Virus record (IMG/VR): IMGVR_UViG_3300011126_000039
Span: 1 to 41,269 of that record
DNA length: 41,269 nucleotides
Strand: one strand, 5' to 3'
Source of the DNA: a virus
Shown here: piece by piece, positions 30,216 to 39,726 of the stretch
How positions within the stretch are numbered: the first letter of the stretch is position 1
Layout of the letters: every line of letters starts with the position of its first letter
The notes under the pieces: generated by a model
Databases searched by the model: none
The model's input: only the letters and a program-made list of their open reading frames with translations
What the model was told of the DNA's origin: nothing
Translations under genes and position numbers: made by a program

Positions 30216-30366
30216 ATTTTACAAATGGTATAGACAACCAGTAAGTGGAACTATGTTAGAGGTGACTAAAGATTATTTTGCTGATGATGACAACTACATC
30301 AATGAGGAAAATGGTTGGGTTAGGATAGATGAAGAATATGTTGAATTGGAGATAGACGATGAGTAA
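30202..30366 (+). CDS. Acidic hypothetical protein, 54 residues
   Basis: The frame begins MKKVRFYKWYRQPVSGTMLE and ends EEYVELEIDDE, with GGAGAAGGAAA just upstream. A basic aromatic start and a very acidic end suggest a small beta protein. It overlaps the next gene by 8 bases. Function unknown. Confidence 0.6.
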   Translation: MKKVRFYKWYRQPVSGTMLEVTKDYFADDDNYINEENGWVRIDEEYVELEIDDE

Positions 30367-30505
30367 AAAGATTGTTGAAAAACACATCAGTGTTACGCAA
30401 GAGACACATGATAAGTTAAAGCAGATTGCAGATAAGCAAAGAAGAAGTATGAGAACTGTTGTTACTAAACTAATTGATGATGAAGGTAAGAAAAATGGAC
30501 TTTGA
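30359..30505 (+). CDS. Ribbon-helix-helix DNA-binding protein
   Basis: This 48-residue protein reads MSKKIVEKHISVTQETHDKL then KQIADKQRRSMRTVVTKLID. A basic strand is followed by two helices in the CopG/Arc manner, with the typical alternation of the VEKHISV strand. It should dimerise and bind an operator. No toxin-like gene is adjacent, so a regulator of this arm or of the host is more likely than an antitoxin. Confidence 0.65.
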   Translation: MSKKIVEKHISVTQETHDKLKQIADKQRRSMRTVVTKLIDDEGKKNGL

Positions 30506-30857
30506 AATGTATGTTAGAGGTTGTAGAAGAACATTATCTACACCTGAAGAGTTAGACTTAGAACACTCTATCATTGGGCTAAGCACTGAAGCTGGTGAGC
30601 TGTTGGATGCTCTTAAGAAGCATAAGTATTATGGAAGACCTTTAGATGTACAAAATCTTAAAGAGGAAATTGGTGACTGCTTATGGTATCTTGCAATACT
30701 ATGTGACAGTATTGATTATGATTTTGAAACAGCAATGGATGACAACATGATTAAGTTGTCAGTACGTTACCCTGATAAGTTTCAAGATGTACAGTTTAGA
30801 GACGGTATCAAAGAGCTATCGCACATAAGTGATGAGGTTGGAAGAAACAATGGGTAA
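30495..30857 (+). CDS. MazG-like nucleotide pyrophosphohydrolase
   Basis: About 120 residues from MDFEMYVRGCRRTL; an in-frame TTG-start extension of seven codons is less likely. The all-alpha NTP-PPase motifs are clear: LSTEAGELLDALKKH and EEIGDCLWYLAIL supply the EExxE- and ExxD-type metal ligands, followed by NMIKLSVRYPDKF. Family members hydrolyse nucleoside triphosphates, and phage versions may alter ppGpp or dNTP pools. The gene is coupled to its neighbours by short overlaps. Confidence 0.9.
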   Translation: MDFEMYVRGCRRTLSTPEELDLEHSIIGLSTEAGELLDALKKHKYYGRPLDVQNLKEEIGDCLWYLAILCDSIDYDFETAMDDNMIKLSVRYPDKFQDVQFRDGIKELSHISDEVGRNNG

Positions 30858-31140
30858 GAAAGATGAACCAAAATTTAAGCAAGAGTTTATGCTTGACGCT
30901 GAGGACAAACACCCTCTATTAAATCCTGACTCTACACACTATCAAATGGTAGATGGTGTTGAGTCTATTGAGAGATTAGAGCAAATGTACTCTCTTGAAG
31001 AAATGATGATATGGGCTAAGATAACTGCCATGAAATACAGAATGAGAATAGGCAACAAAGATAACGCTGAAAAAGAAGCTGTAAAGATTAGAGGTTATGA
31101 GAAATATTATAAATGGTTATACAAAAAGGTCAATAAATGA
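30850..31140 (+). CDS. DUF3310-like protein
   Basis: About 96 residues from MGKKDEPKFKQEFM, an ATG overlapping the MazG stop. The C-terminal part, NPDSTHYQMVDGVESIERLEQM, then AKITAMKYRMRIGNKDNAEKEAVKIRGYEKYYKWL, matches DUF3310 (H-Y, then AxKYxxRxGxKDN, then K-x-x-Y). These short phage proteins are sometimes annotated as nucleotide-kinase related; activity is unproven. They often lie next to MazG-like genes, as here. Confidence 0.75.
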   Translation: MGKKDEPKFKQEFMLDAEDKHPLLNPDSTHYQMVDGVESIERLEQMYSLEEMMIWAKITAMKYRMRIGNKDNAEKEAVKIRGYEKYYKWLYKKVNK

Positions 31141-31289
31141 AAGCATTAAAGTTATTAAGACAACATCTAGAGATATTAGAACTATCAAGACAGATGAATG
31201 ATAGTGATGATTTAATTAGTGAGATATTTAAATACAAGGTTGCTATTATAGAACTAGAAGTTATATTAGAAGGAGTAGGGAATGAGTAA
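31137..31289 (+). CDS. Small helical protein, 50 residues
   Basis: The frame MKALKLLRQHLEILELSRQM continues as one leucine-rich amphipathic helix pair to EGVGNE. Its ATG overlaps the upstream TGA (ATGA), and its end overlaps the next ATG. Possible small coiled coil; function unknown. Confidence 0.55.
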   Translation: MKALKLLRQHLEILELSRQMNDSDDLISEIFKYKVAIIELEVILEGVGNE

Positions 31290-31497
31290 AGAAAAAGCTT
31301 ACATAATGGTAGAGTTTGATGATAAAGGTGCTGCAACTTTTGATATTTATACAACAGATGACAGTCAAATATTAATTGCTATGATGGGATTAGAAGGTTA
31401 CTTAGCCTCTAAAACCGGATTAGATAAAGATGATATTCGTTTTTTATTAGACGAAGAAAAAGGGACAAAAATAGTTAGACCAAACGTAGAAGGTTAA
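31282..31497 (+). CDS. Hypothetical protein, last plus-strand gene
   Basis: This 71-residue acidic alpha/beta protein (MSKEKAYIMVEFDDKGAATF, later DDIRFLLDEEKGTKIV) has GGAG upstream. It converges on the terminase gene: their stop codons overlap as TTAA inside a palindrome. No family is recognised. Confidence 0.65.
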   Translation: MSKEKAYIMVEFDDKGAATFDIYTTDDSQILIAMMGLEGYLASKTGLDKDDIRFLLDEEKGTKIVRPNVEG

Positions 31498-31507
31498 AAC
31501 CTTCTAC
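31486..31507. terminator. Palindrome over the convergent stop codons
   Basis: GTAGAAGGTT and AACCTTCTAC form a perfect inverted repeat around AA. It contains the TAA stops of both convergent genes. T-runs are not adjacent on either side (a T-run follows about 15 bases away on the plus strand). It could stop converging polymerases or stabilise both 3' ends. Confidence 0.55.
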
Positions 31508-33251
31508 CAAAGTTTGAATGTTTTTTACCCCTACTTTTACCGCTAAAGTGCTGAAGAGTAAATTCTAAAGTAGCTTTAGCTTCCTTCTCATAATGATACT
31601 CCAACCCTCTATCTGCATCGTCAGACATAAATTCCAACATATGAATAATCGCATTGGCTAATGAGTCAAGTCTATCATCATGTCTTAGTGAGTCACGCTC
31701 TCTAGTTATATGGCTAAGTTGATAGGTAAAACTATAATCTCTTTTACTTGCACCTAAATCATGGTCAAACACTTCTTTATCAATAACAAGTCTGTGTTGA
31801 TTAAGCAATGGTTCTAAAGCTTCTATTATCCTAACTTCTTTTTGACCCTTAACATTTATCTCGACCACTTCAGTAAGTGGGCTAAGTCTTCGTAAGTGGG
31901 GTTCTAACATCTTAGCATACGAACCACCACCCCAGTTCTCTTCTATTAAAAGTGTTGTTATCTTATGGATAGCACATAGATTAGCAATAGCTTCTAACAC
32001 TTCATCTTCAAACCCACCACTTAATCCTAAAATCTTTTTAATAAACAACTTAGAGTTCAAGTGATACACCGTTGAAAGACCTACCTCATCAAGACCTTTA
32101 CCTGATGGGTCAACTGATAGAACTTTATAGTCGTATGACGCTGTTTCACTTGAACGGTACATAGGTTTATATAATCTATCTTTAGCGAAACCATTATGCT
32201 TTTGATATAAAATGTTTTCAGGCATTGACGAGTATGTTAGTTTTAATGGTGCAATCTCATCATCAACATTATCAACAATAAAGTCAGATAACTTAAGAGG
32301 ATAACGCAAGTCGTCTGAGTCAGATACATCTAACTGGTACTGCAACTTAAATTTAGACTTACCAATTCTCATCTTTTTAGACATTAAGAAATCGTAGTCA
32401 AGTCTTTCATCAACCGCTTGACCAACCAAACTAGGATTAGCTTTCATTCTTTCAACCATATAAGGTGCAAGTCCACCAAAGTATGGACTCTCGCTCTCAG
32501 GGTAAAGTGCTGGAATTATGAAGGGTTTAACCCCTTTCTCATCTATCCACTTAATATAAATAGAAGACATACTATGCGGTGTACAAAGTGTTATTGACTC
32601 ATCTTTACCACTCATTAGTAAGTTCTGTGCTTCCATTGCATACGTGTCAATGGCTTCAGACTTAACAGCCGACTCAACAGACTGTGCTGTTTCAATATCA
32701 TCATATACTATTAGCGAGGCTCTAAACCCAGCAATTTGTGTATTAGCACCAACTGCATACACAGATGGAGAGTCAGATGGAGTAGCACCAGCAACATCAA
32801 AAGACTCTCCTGATGTTCTCTCTATATTATGCCTAGGAGCCATATGTTTAGTTATTGGTAAAATCTTAATAAGTTTTTGAACAAACTGCGAGTAGTTACC
32901 AGCTCTTGATTTACCAGCTGACATTACAAGGATATGTTCATCAGGGTCATTAAGTAATCGCCATACAACATAAATCTGTGAAGTAAGCGATTTAGATAGA
33001 CCCCTCTCAGCCATTAACATTCTATGTGGGTTACTACTATCCGATACAAACAACGCCATCTCATACTGTGCTTTAGTTGGACGTGGTAATCCTAAGTATG
33101 CAAAAGTGTACGTATAGAAAATTATAAAGTGGTCTTCTAGTTGGTGGTCTTCAAAATACTTATCATCTTCGTATATGTTACCCCAAGGTTGAGAGCAGAA
33201 ATAATCTACTTGTTGTTTTGGGGACATTAACCCTAATGGTACAGCACTCAT
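31494..33251 (-). CDS. Terminase large subunit (T7 gp19-like)
   Basis: This 585-residue protein has the T7-type packaging ATPase layout. Walker A is AERGLSKS (81-88), Walker B LIVYDDIE, and coupling motif LCTPHS follows. The nuclease domain has VDPSGKGLDE, LLIEENWGGGSYAK and a C-terminal HDDRLDSLANAI, which supply the acidic metal ligands. It pumps DNA through the portal and cuts concatemers. T7-family terminases generate defined terminal repeats, so such ends are expected somewhere on this genome. It overlaps the putative small subunit by four bases. Confidence 0.95.
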   Translation of the reverse strand: MSAVPLGLMSPKQQVDYFCSQPWGNIYEDDKYFEDHQLEDHFIIFYTYTFAYLGLPRPTKAQYEMALFVSDSSNPHRMLMAERGLSKSLTSQIYVVWRLLNDPDEHILVMSAGKSRAGNYSQFVQKLIKILPITKHMAPRHNIERTSGESFDVAGATPSDSPSVYAVGANTQIAGFRASLIVYDDIETAQSVESAVKSEAIDTYAMEAQNLLMSGKDESITLCTPHSMSSIYIKWIDEKGVKPFIIPALYPESESPYFGGLAPYMVERMKANPSLVGQAVDERLDYDFLMSKKMRIGKSKFKLQYQLDVSDSDDLRYPLKLSDFIVDNVDDEIAPLKLTYSSMPENILYQKHNGFAKDRLYKPMYRSSETASYDYKVLSVDPSGKGLDEVGLSTVYHLNSKLFIKKILGLSGGFEDEVLEAIANLCAIHKITTLLIEENWGGGSYAKMLEPHLRRLSPLTEVVEINVKGQKEVRIIEALEPLLNQHRLVIDKEVFDHDLGASKRDYSFTYQLSHITRERDSLRHDDRLDSLANAIIHMLEFMSDDADRGLEYHYEKEAKATLEFTLQHFSGKSRGKKHSNFGRRF

Positions 33252-33487
33252 TGAGGCTTGTTCTCTTTTCTTCTTTTCTTAGCTTCTTCAAGTCTTTTCT
33301 TAACATCTGTTTCAATTGTTGACTTAGGTTTATCAGCCAACACCTGATTGTTTCTTAGATAATTCATAGGGACAGTCAAGTCGCTAAGTGTACGCATCTT
33401 ATCTTCATCCGTACTCTTCATTATCTCTAGCATCTTGTCAAGAACTAAACTATCTAATTGTTCTAACTTTTCCTTTTTACTGCTCAT
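33248..33487 (-). CDS. Terminase small subunit-like protein (T7 gp18-like)
   Basis: This 79-residue helical, charged protein is just upstream of the large terminase, with its stop overlapping the large-subunit start. The order and length (T7 gp18 is 89 residues) and the pattern LDKMLEIMKSTDEDKMRTLSDLTVPMNYLRNNQ fit the gp18-type small subunit, which binds the packaging site. The C-terminus is lysine/arginine-rich (KKRLEEAKKRRKENKPQ). The start is supported by AAGGA. Confidence 0.75.
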   Translation of the reverse strand: MSSKKEKLEQLDSLVLDKMLEIMKSTDEDKMRTLSDLTVPMNYLRNNQVLADKPKSTIETDVKKRLEEAKKRRKENKPQ

Positions 33488-33500
33488 GTGTGTCCTTGTG

Positions 33501-36500
33501 TTATTTTACGTCTATTGCATCAGGTGCTAACATATTAAATACATCGGCTGTTGTTGATAATGTTGCTGGATTTAAAACACCTTTACCCATCCCTAACGCA
33601 CCAAACAAAGGTGTACCAGTAAGTGCATATGTTAAAATATCCTCTTGGTCAACCTCTTTACCCTCTAACGCATACTTTAAGTTTAGACCAATGAACGCTC
33701 CTGAGAATGCGTTGATGTTATTCATAACAGAATGTCTATCTGTATGTCTTAATAATGGTAAACCTTGTTCATTAAATACTGTAGCTGAGTAGTTTAGTAA
33801 TGACGATGTTGCTCTACCAAACGTATTGGTACTTGTCCACAAACCTTTTGTATGCAACATTGTTTCAGGAGATATAGATTGGTTAAGGCTTTTTAGAACG
33901 ATACCAAATCTATTCTTCTTAGCGTTAGTCCAACCATTCATGTTTATTTCATCGCCTGATTTAAGTAGCTCACCAAACTCGTTCATCCAACGTTTAGTTA
34001 TACCATACTCTTCTAATCTGCTTGTAGGTAAACCATTCCCAGTTTTAGCAAACTTTCTAAGCTGCTTCATGTTAGCTTCAATACCAGCTAATTGAACAAC
34101 ATCAGTAATCCAACCTAGCCTATTTATTGTATAAGCCCAGTCTTCAGCAGTCTTAGCGAATTTAGTTAATGCTTTATTTGGATTAAGTTTATCATTAAGT
34201 TCATCATAACCAATATAACCTTTACGATATAGTCTATCATTAAATGACGCTAGACCAGTAACGTTACGTATCTGCATAACTTCACCATCAGGTTTATACG
34301 CTTTTAACATTGATTTAGTTAATGCACTTAATCCAGTAACTAAACCACCTCTTGCTAAAACGTTCATGAACTCAGGTAAAGTTGAAAACCCAACCAAAGA
34401 CAACTTAGCGACACTAACAGCTGCTCTTGACAACGTTATAAAACTTTCAACAAAAGGTGAGTTACTTAGTGTTGGTCGTCCTTCTAATAATCTTTTATAG
34501 TCTGATAAGATATTAAATTCTTGCTCATTACCAGCTACTTTAACTATCTCATCATCCAACATACTTCTAGTTTTAAAACCTTTTTTAGCATATGCGGATG
34601 TTATAGCTAATTCTTTAGATGTGGTATCTACGATTTGCATTAAATCTCTTTCAACAAAACTTGTTTTATTAATATGTAAAACCTCATTGTCAAGAGTAAC
34701 AGTCATATCTTCAAGATACTTAGGATTAAACACAACTCTTCTTTTTGCTCTAGCTGACATTTCACTAGCTGGTACAAGAGACTCTATCAATTCATCCATC
34801 AAATCAACTTCATCAGCTTTAATTATTTTATTGTCAATTAAAAACTTTTTAATATCTTTAACATTAGTGTTAGCACCTTGTTTTGTAAAATTACTAAACT
34901 TATTATTAGTCCATAGTGCAATAAATTTATCAGTATATAGATTAGCTACTTGCTCGTCAGTTTTACCTTTAAACGCTTCTTTACCATCTTCTGCCATCTT
35001 AGCTCTAAAGTCTCTAACGCTTTGTACAAAAGCGTTTCTAAGATTATCTACAACACGATTGTAGTCATCAGAACCTTCACCTAAAGATTGAAGCAAATGT
35101 CGCATTTGGTCAGTTTTCCAAAGTCTTGGTAACATATCTTTTGTATATTTAAACTTTTCAAAACCTTTTGCACCTGAAGCCCTAGCTGAATTATACATTC
35201 TTTCCATAACCGCATGATAAGTATCTACCATTCTAGCTATGTTTGGGTCAACAAACGGAACATTATCCATATTATCAATGTACTCAGAAGCTAACTTATT
35301 AAACTCATCAAGAGTACCATCAGGATTAGACTTGCTCCATGCAGTATAAGTATCTCTCATAGTTCTATTAACTTCAGCCATAGCACTCTCGTACTGCTGC
35401 CTAATGTCCATATCTATAGTTTCACCTTTACCAATAAGCTTGTCAATTAAATCAGACGCCTCTTTATTATCTAAAAATAACGACTTAGTATTAGTTAACT
35501 CTGTATCCATAACATTCGATAATTTAACAGCGGCTTGTCTAATTTTACTAGCTTCAGGGGATGCTTCAAAAGCAGCTTGTTTACTTTTATGTGAAAATGT
35601 TTTATGTAATCTTTCCGCAGATGCTCTTAGCCCACCCGAACTTCTAATAAAGTTATAACCAGCAGCACCAAGTGCTAACATAATAGCACCAGTATAAATC
35701 TCATCTTTAATATCATCATCACTAGCTTCAGCTATAGCTGGTGTTAATATTGCAAGAGCTGCTAACTTCTTTTTACTAAATACAGTTTTTGCTCCTTTAC
35801 TCATATTTTTAGGTACGTCACCAGTTTTGATAGTTTCTGTAAAAGCGTCAAATACTTCATCGCCTAACTCTTTTTTAGCTGTATCAATAATAGCTTTAGA
35901 AGCTTCAGGGTCTAGTTGCTTAACAGTATCTTTAATATTTACAGCCATTTCTTTAACGAAGTTAGTATCGTCCAACATTAATGCAGTCTCTTTAACTGCT
36001 TGTATCTCAGGACTTTTTTCAATAGCATCTAACTCTGCTTGATAAGCTCTTTTCTCAACGTCAGTGGTAGCATTGGCTAACTTTTGTTGTTTAATTCTCA
36101 TATCAGTTAAAACTTTTGATATAGTACCTGATTTATCCATTTTAGTTATTTTCTCAATAGCTATTTTAATGCTTTTAATATGTGTTTGTGAATGTAAAGG
36201 TGAGTTTAAATCTATATTATCTTTAGGTTTTTCAACTGGTTTACCATGCACATCATCTGCTACTTTAGCACCAAGAGAGTTCATATCATCGGCTTTGTTT
36301 CTAAGCTTACCAAATACCCCTGATGTTTTATATGCAATAATACTACTTGGAATTAGACCTAATGTTAAGCCCATGAACACATCGTTAACATCATGGTTAT
36401 CTTTAGTCATATATCTACCAGCCGCTAACCCAGTCTCTAAAGACACATCAGCCATTATAGCCATTGCAGTACCTCTTGATGTACCCAATAATCTAGTAGC

Positions 36501-37007
36501 TAAAGACCCTATCCCACCTGACATTGCACCTATTGTGACATCATCCAATGCTTGTCCTACAAACGCCGAAGTAGAAGCTTGACTAAATGCACCGTCGTAT
36601 GTTAACTGGTTCTCAACTTTAGTTTTAAATTCTAAATCTTGTTTAGCCATGTTAACTCTAAATGATAACTCTTCATCAGATTTAGCACTACGTATATCAG
36701 CGTAGTATTCCATAGGAAGTTGGTGCTGGTTCATAACAAACATTGCACCCTCATCGTCCATTCCAAATTCAGGGTTATCTTTAAAGTCAGTATATACTTT
36801 TTCACCAAGCCATTTACCAGCCTCAGCAGCTACTGAGTTAGCAGCTACATTTTTAAACCAAGTGTCATGTTGTATGTAAGGAGATGTTTCAGCAATGCTT
36901 TTATCTCTAAGCATTTGCTTGTTTTCTGTTTCAGCTTTCTGATAACTATTGGGATTTGGCAATGCCTCTTGTGGTAGAGCCAAATCCGATACTTCAAAGT
37001 CTGCCAT
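33501..37007 (-). CDS. Large internal virion protein (T7 gp16-like)
   Basis: At 1168 residues it is the largest gene. Position after gp14- and gp15-like genes and before the terminase, plus its size, indicate the gp16-type ejection protein that forms part of the trans-envelope channel. The N-terminus (ALPQEALPNPNSYQKAETEN) shows no lytic transglycosylase motif such as T7 gp16 carries. Hydrophobic glycine/alanine segments occur at about 160-225 and 415-445. Long charged helices fill the rest. Start supported by GGGGAAGAATA. Confidence 0.8.
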   Translation of the reverse strand: MADFEVSDLALPQEALPNPNSYQKAETENKQMLRDKSIAETSPYIQHDTWFKNVAANSVAAEAGKWLGEKVYTDFKDNPEFGMDDEGAMFVMNQHQLPMEYYADIRSAKSDEELSFRVNMAKQDLEFKTKVENQLTYDGAFSQASTSAFVGQALDDVTIGAMSGGIGSLATRLLGTSRGTAMAIMADVSLETGLAAGRYMTKDNHDVNDVFMGLTLGLIPSSIIAYKTSGVFGKLRNKADDMNSLGAKVADDVHGKPVEKPKDNIDLNSPLHSQTHIKSIKIAIEKITKMDKSGTISKVLTDMRIKQQKLANATTDVEKRAYQAELDAIEKSPEIQAVKETALMLDDTNFVKEMAVNIKDTVKQLDPEASKAIIDTAKKELGDEVFDAFTETIKTGDVPKNMSKGAKTVFSKKKLAALAILTPAIAEASDDDIKDEIYTGAIMLALGAAGYNFIRSSGGLRASAERLHKTFSHKSKQAAFEASPEASKIRQAAVKLSNVMDTELTNTKSLFLDNKEASDLIDKLIGKGETIDMDIRQQYESAMAEVNRTMRDTYTAWSKSNPDGTLDEFNKLASEYIDNMDNVPFVDPNIARMVDTYHAVMERMYNSARASGAKGFEKFKYTKDMLPRLWKTDQMRHLLQSLGEGSDDYNRVVDNLRNAFVQSVRDFRAKMAEDGKEAFKGKTDEQVANLYTDKFIALWTNNKFSNFTKQGANTNVKDIKKFLIDNKIIKADEVDLMDELIESLVPASEMSARAKRRVVFNPKYLEDMTVTLDNEVLHINKTSFVERDLMQIVDTTSKELAITSAYAKKGFKTRSMLDDEIVKVAGNEQEFNILSDYKRLLEGRPTLSNSPFVESFITLSRAAVSVAKLSLVGFSTLPEFMNVLARGGLVTGLSALTKSMLKAYKPDGEVMQIRNVTGLASFNDRLYRKGYIGYDELNDKLNPNKALTKFAKTAEDWAYTINRLGWITDVVQLAGIEANMKQLRKFAKTGNGLPTSRLEEYGITKRWMNEFGELLKSGDEINMNGWTNAKKNRFGIVLKSLNQSISPETMLHTKGLWTSTNTFGRATSSLLNYSATVFNEQGLPLLRHTDRHSVMNNINAFSGAFIGLNLKYALEGKEVDQEDILTYALTGTPLFGALGMGKGVLNPATLSTTADVFNMLAPDAIDVK

Positions 37008-39073
37008 TATTCTTCCCCTTTATATGCGAGTCCATAAATATTATCTTTATGTATTGTACCAATATCTTTATTAAGTTTTTTAGAAAAAATAGTAACTGTA
37101 TAATCACCATTTTTAAAATCATTCTTTAATATTATATCAGAAAAATCATGTTCTTTAAAAGTTGTTTTAGTAGTGTTCCTAATAACAGCTCGTATTGCGT
37201 TACTCATTCTTTTAGAAGTACCATTTGAAGGCATAACTACTCTAGTATCTTTATCACCTAACATAAGCGAACCAGCGTCGTAAGTTCTTGATGACATAAT
37301 TTCGTCTACATATGCTTCAGCATTATCTTGTTTATTTTGATAATAAATAGCTTTCATAATAGAATGTTCTGTTGCAACGTTGATGTCCGCTTCATTGGTA
37401 AGAATACCGTTACCCTCACGTTGCTCGTTAACTTTAGTTCTAATTAAATTTCTAACATATCCATTTTGCATCTCAGATGTGGCATTACTCCTAAATGATT
37501 TAACAGCAATATTGATTTGGAACTTTTTTTGCATATCTGTCAACTCAGTGTTATTTAGTATATCTTTTAACTTTTCATTATTAGCTTCAAGGACAACATT
37601 ATTTTTATCCCAGCCCATAATAACATCATTATATGCAATTAATTGTTGTGTTTCATTTATACTTTGTATTCCTGAAACTTTAGCTGGTTCAAAATAATCA
37701 CCATACTTTTTAGTAAGTGTTGAGGTCATGTTTGTAACACCCTCTAACTCTAAAACTTTTGTAACATTTTGTTGAAAAGCTTGTACATTATTAGAGTCAG
37801 TCAACTTCATAGACAGTGCTTCTTTAGAACTTGTTTCAATAAAACTCTTAGCAGCTGTTTGATATTTTATAGCTGGTATCTTCTCTTCCCTAAATTTCTT
37901 AAGTCTAGAGTCATAAGTTTTAGCAACTTTACCATCGTATAAATAACCAACGGCTTGATTTGAGTCTAAATCAGCACCAACACCTAAATCAATTTCAATC
38001 ATTTGAGTTTTTGTTATTTCATTCTCTAACTCTTCAAGCTTAATAACCATATTGTCAAGTTGATTACCCGTACTAGGCTTAGTATTGTTAATAGCAATCA
38101 CATCATTATTAGCACTTTGTAACTCTTTTTTCAGTATCACACTTGGTACGTAATTAGAAGACGCATTGCTAGTGCTGTCACTAACCACCTTTCCAATTCT
38201 TTTATAAGGGTCAATGATTTCACCTTTATCATCTTTCATACCTGAGTCGAAGGTACTCCACGCTCTAAGTATTTCTTCTTGTGCTTTATTACCAATATCT
38301 TTTTTCCATACTATTGTACCGTCAATAAGTTCACCATATGCACCAAACTCACGATTGAATAGTGATGTAGCCACTTCTGTTGTATATCCAACATTAGCAT
38401 CAAACCCAACACTATCAAGAACTTGTTTTGGATTAGCGAACACCTTGCTTTGAAAAGAAGTTGTTGACCTATCCGCCATTGCAAACTGTGCATCCTCTGC
38501 TGAATAGAAATTGTTATTAGTCATAGCATCTTGATTTTGTTTTAACATATCATTAGTGAATAAGATACCAGCGTTCAATTGGGTTTCTAAATTCGTATTT
38601 GTTTTATTAAATACGAACTCAGCATCTTTTTTTAAAGCGTCCCTATTTAAAGCCGCTGATTTCTGTGCTACAGTTAATGCACCAGTACGATGATAACTAT
38701 TATCGAAAGCAAGTTGTGCATCTTCATTATCAAAAGTCTTTCTACCGTATTGTTGATAAATAACTTCTATAGCTCTAGCTTCTTCCCTCGGGTCAGTAGC
38801 ATCAGTTCTTTGTGCTTCAATAGCCAATATCTCTTTTGACATTTCTGTTAAACTATCACTAGCAACTCTTTCAGCTGCTTTAACCGATAACGTATTAGAT
38901 TGTTGTACTATCTCAGAAGACTTACCAAGAATACCAAGCAAGTCTTTAGATAACGTATCACCAGCAGCTCTATACTCAGCTGGACGTACTTGTTGAGCAG
39001 ATGATATAGATGTTGATACTGGTAATACTCCACCATCAGTTTGACCACCAGCTTGTGATAATGTTTTAGCCAT
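37007..39073 (-). CDS. Internal virion protein (T7 gp15-like)
   Basis: This 688-residue, mainly helical protein starts MAKTLSQAGGQTDGGVLPVS, is rich in Gln, Asn and Ala, and has no membrane segment. Length and place match T7 gp15 (747 residues), the tubular ejection protein spanning the periplasm. The start lies behind GGGAG and the stop overlaps the gp16-like start (TAATG). Sequence similarity is at the level of pattern only. Confidence 0.78.
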   Translation of the reverse strand: MAKTLSQAGGQTDGGVLPVSTSISSAQQVRPAEYRAAGDTLSKDLLGILGKSSEIVQQSNTLSVKAAERVASDSLTEMSKEILAIEAQRTDATDPREEARAIEVIYQQYGRKTFDNEDAQLAFDNSYHRTGALTVAQKSAALNRDALKKDAEFVFNKTNTNLETQLNAGILFTNDMLKQNQDAMTNNNFYSAEDAQFAMADRSTTSFQSKVFANPKQVLDSVGFDANVGYTTEVATSLFNREFGAYGELIDGTIVWKKDIGNKAQEEILRAWSTFDSGMKDDKGEIIDPYKRIGKVVSDSTSNASSNYVPSVILKKELQSANNDVIAINNTKPSTGNQLDNMVIKLEELENEITKTQMIEIDLGVGADLDSNQAVGYLYDGKVAKTYDSRLKKFREEKIPAIKYQTAAKSFIETSSKEALSMKLTDSNNVQAFQQNVTKVLELEGVTNMTSTLTKKYGDYFEPAKVSGIQSINETQQLIAYNDVIMGWDKNNVVLEANNEKLKDILNNTELTDMQKKFQINIAVKSFRSNATSEMQNGYVRNLIRTKVNEQREGNGILTNEADINVATEHSIMKAIYYQNKQDNAEAYVDEIMSSRTYDAGSLMLGDKDTRVVMPSNGTSKRMSNAIRAVIRNTTKTTFKEHDFSDIILKNDFKNGDYTVTIFSKKLNKDIGTIHKDNIYGLAYKGEE

Positions 39074-39716
39074 TTGTTTCTCCCGTTGTATTTATACCAA
39101 AAAACTTTTCTTTTTGTGATGTGTTTAAAAAGTTTAATCCAGTTTGTAATCCACCAACAGAAGTGTTTAATGCCGATAAAAACGCACCCGTTGTAGATGG
39201 TTGTCCACTGACCATACTGTCAAGTTGATTATTGAAACTTAATCTTTCAGAAACTAACTCACTCAGCTTGTTGGCTTTAGCAATGTCAGCTTCTCTTAAT
39301 ATTGCAGCGTCTCTATGCAATCTATTTACATCTGCTGTCGCAATAGCATCATTAACACTTGTACCATATGAACCAGTTTCGGCAGCGGCAGCTTTTAATC
39401 TACCTTCAGCTTTAAGTGCTTCTAAACCACTAGCAGATAACTTATCTCCAACAACTCTGTTTAAGTCTTCTAACTGTTGCTTCTTAGCGTATTGAGAAAA
39501 CTTCAATGATGTAGCACTACTTTCCATATTGCTTATCATAGCATCTGTACGAGCTTTCATAGCAGAGACATTACCCATTACACCAAGCATACTTGTAAGT
39601 GCTGGTATTAACATTGCTCCACCACCAAAGCCACTAGTATCTGTAGTGGTTGATGCTGTAGGAGCAGTCGTATTGTTAAAATACATATCTGTATATGGTG
39701 TATTAATCATGCTCAT
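39066..39716 (-). CDS. Internal virion protein (T7 gp14-like)
   Basis: This 216-residue protein has a hydrophobic glycine-rich segment near residues 28-50 (GFGGGAMLIPALTSMLGVMG), then coiled-coil-like helices (AKKQQLEDLNRVVGDKL) and NDAIATADVNRLHRDAAILREADIAKANKLSE. The ADVNRLHRDA pattern is typical of gp14-type proteins, which form a pore in the outer membrane after ejection. It overlaps the gp15-like gene by 8 bases and has AAGGATTAAAAA before its ATG. Confidence 0.8.
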   Translation of the reverse strand: MSMINTPYTDMYFNNTTAPTASTTTDTSGFGGGAMLIPALTSMLGVMGNVSAMKARTDAMISNMESSATSLKFSQYAKKQQLEDLNRVVGDKLSASGLEALKAEGRLKAAAAETGSYGTSVNDAIATADVNRLHRDAAILREADIAKANKLSELVSERLSFNNQLDSMVSGQPSTTGAFLSALNTSVGGLQTGLNFLNTSQKEKFFGINTTGETNG

Positions 39717-39726
39717 TTTTTAATCC

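Noticed and set aside
12043-31497. Integrase, excisionase or repressor indicating a temperate phage
   Set aside because: No recombinase motif was found. The HTH and RHH genes alone do not support lysogeny.
37124-37132. TGATATAAT on the minus strand inside the gp15-like gene as a promoter
   Set aside because: It lies in coding sequence encoding SDIIL, with no leader, -35 or nearby start. A chance match is likely in AT-rich DNA.
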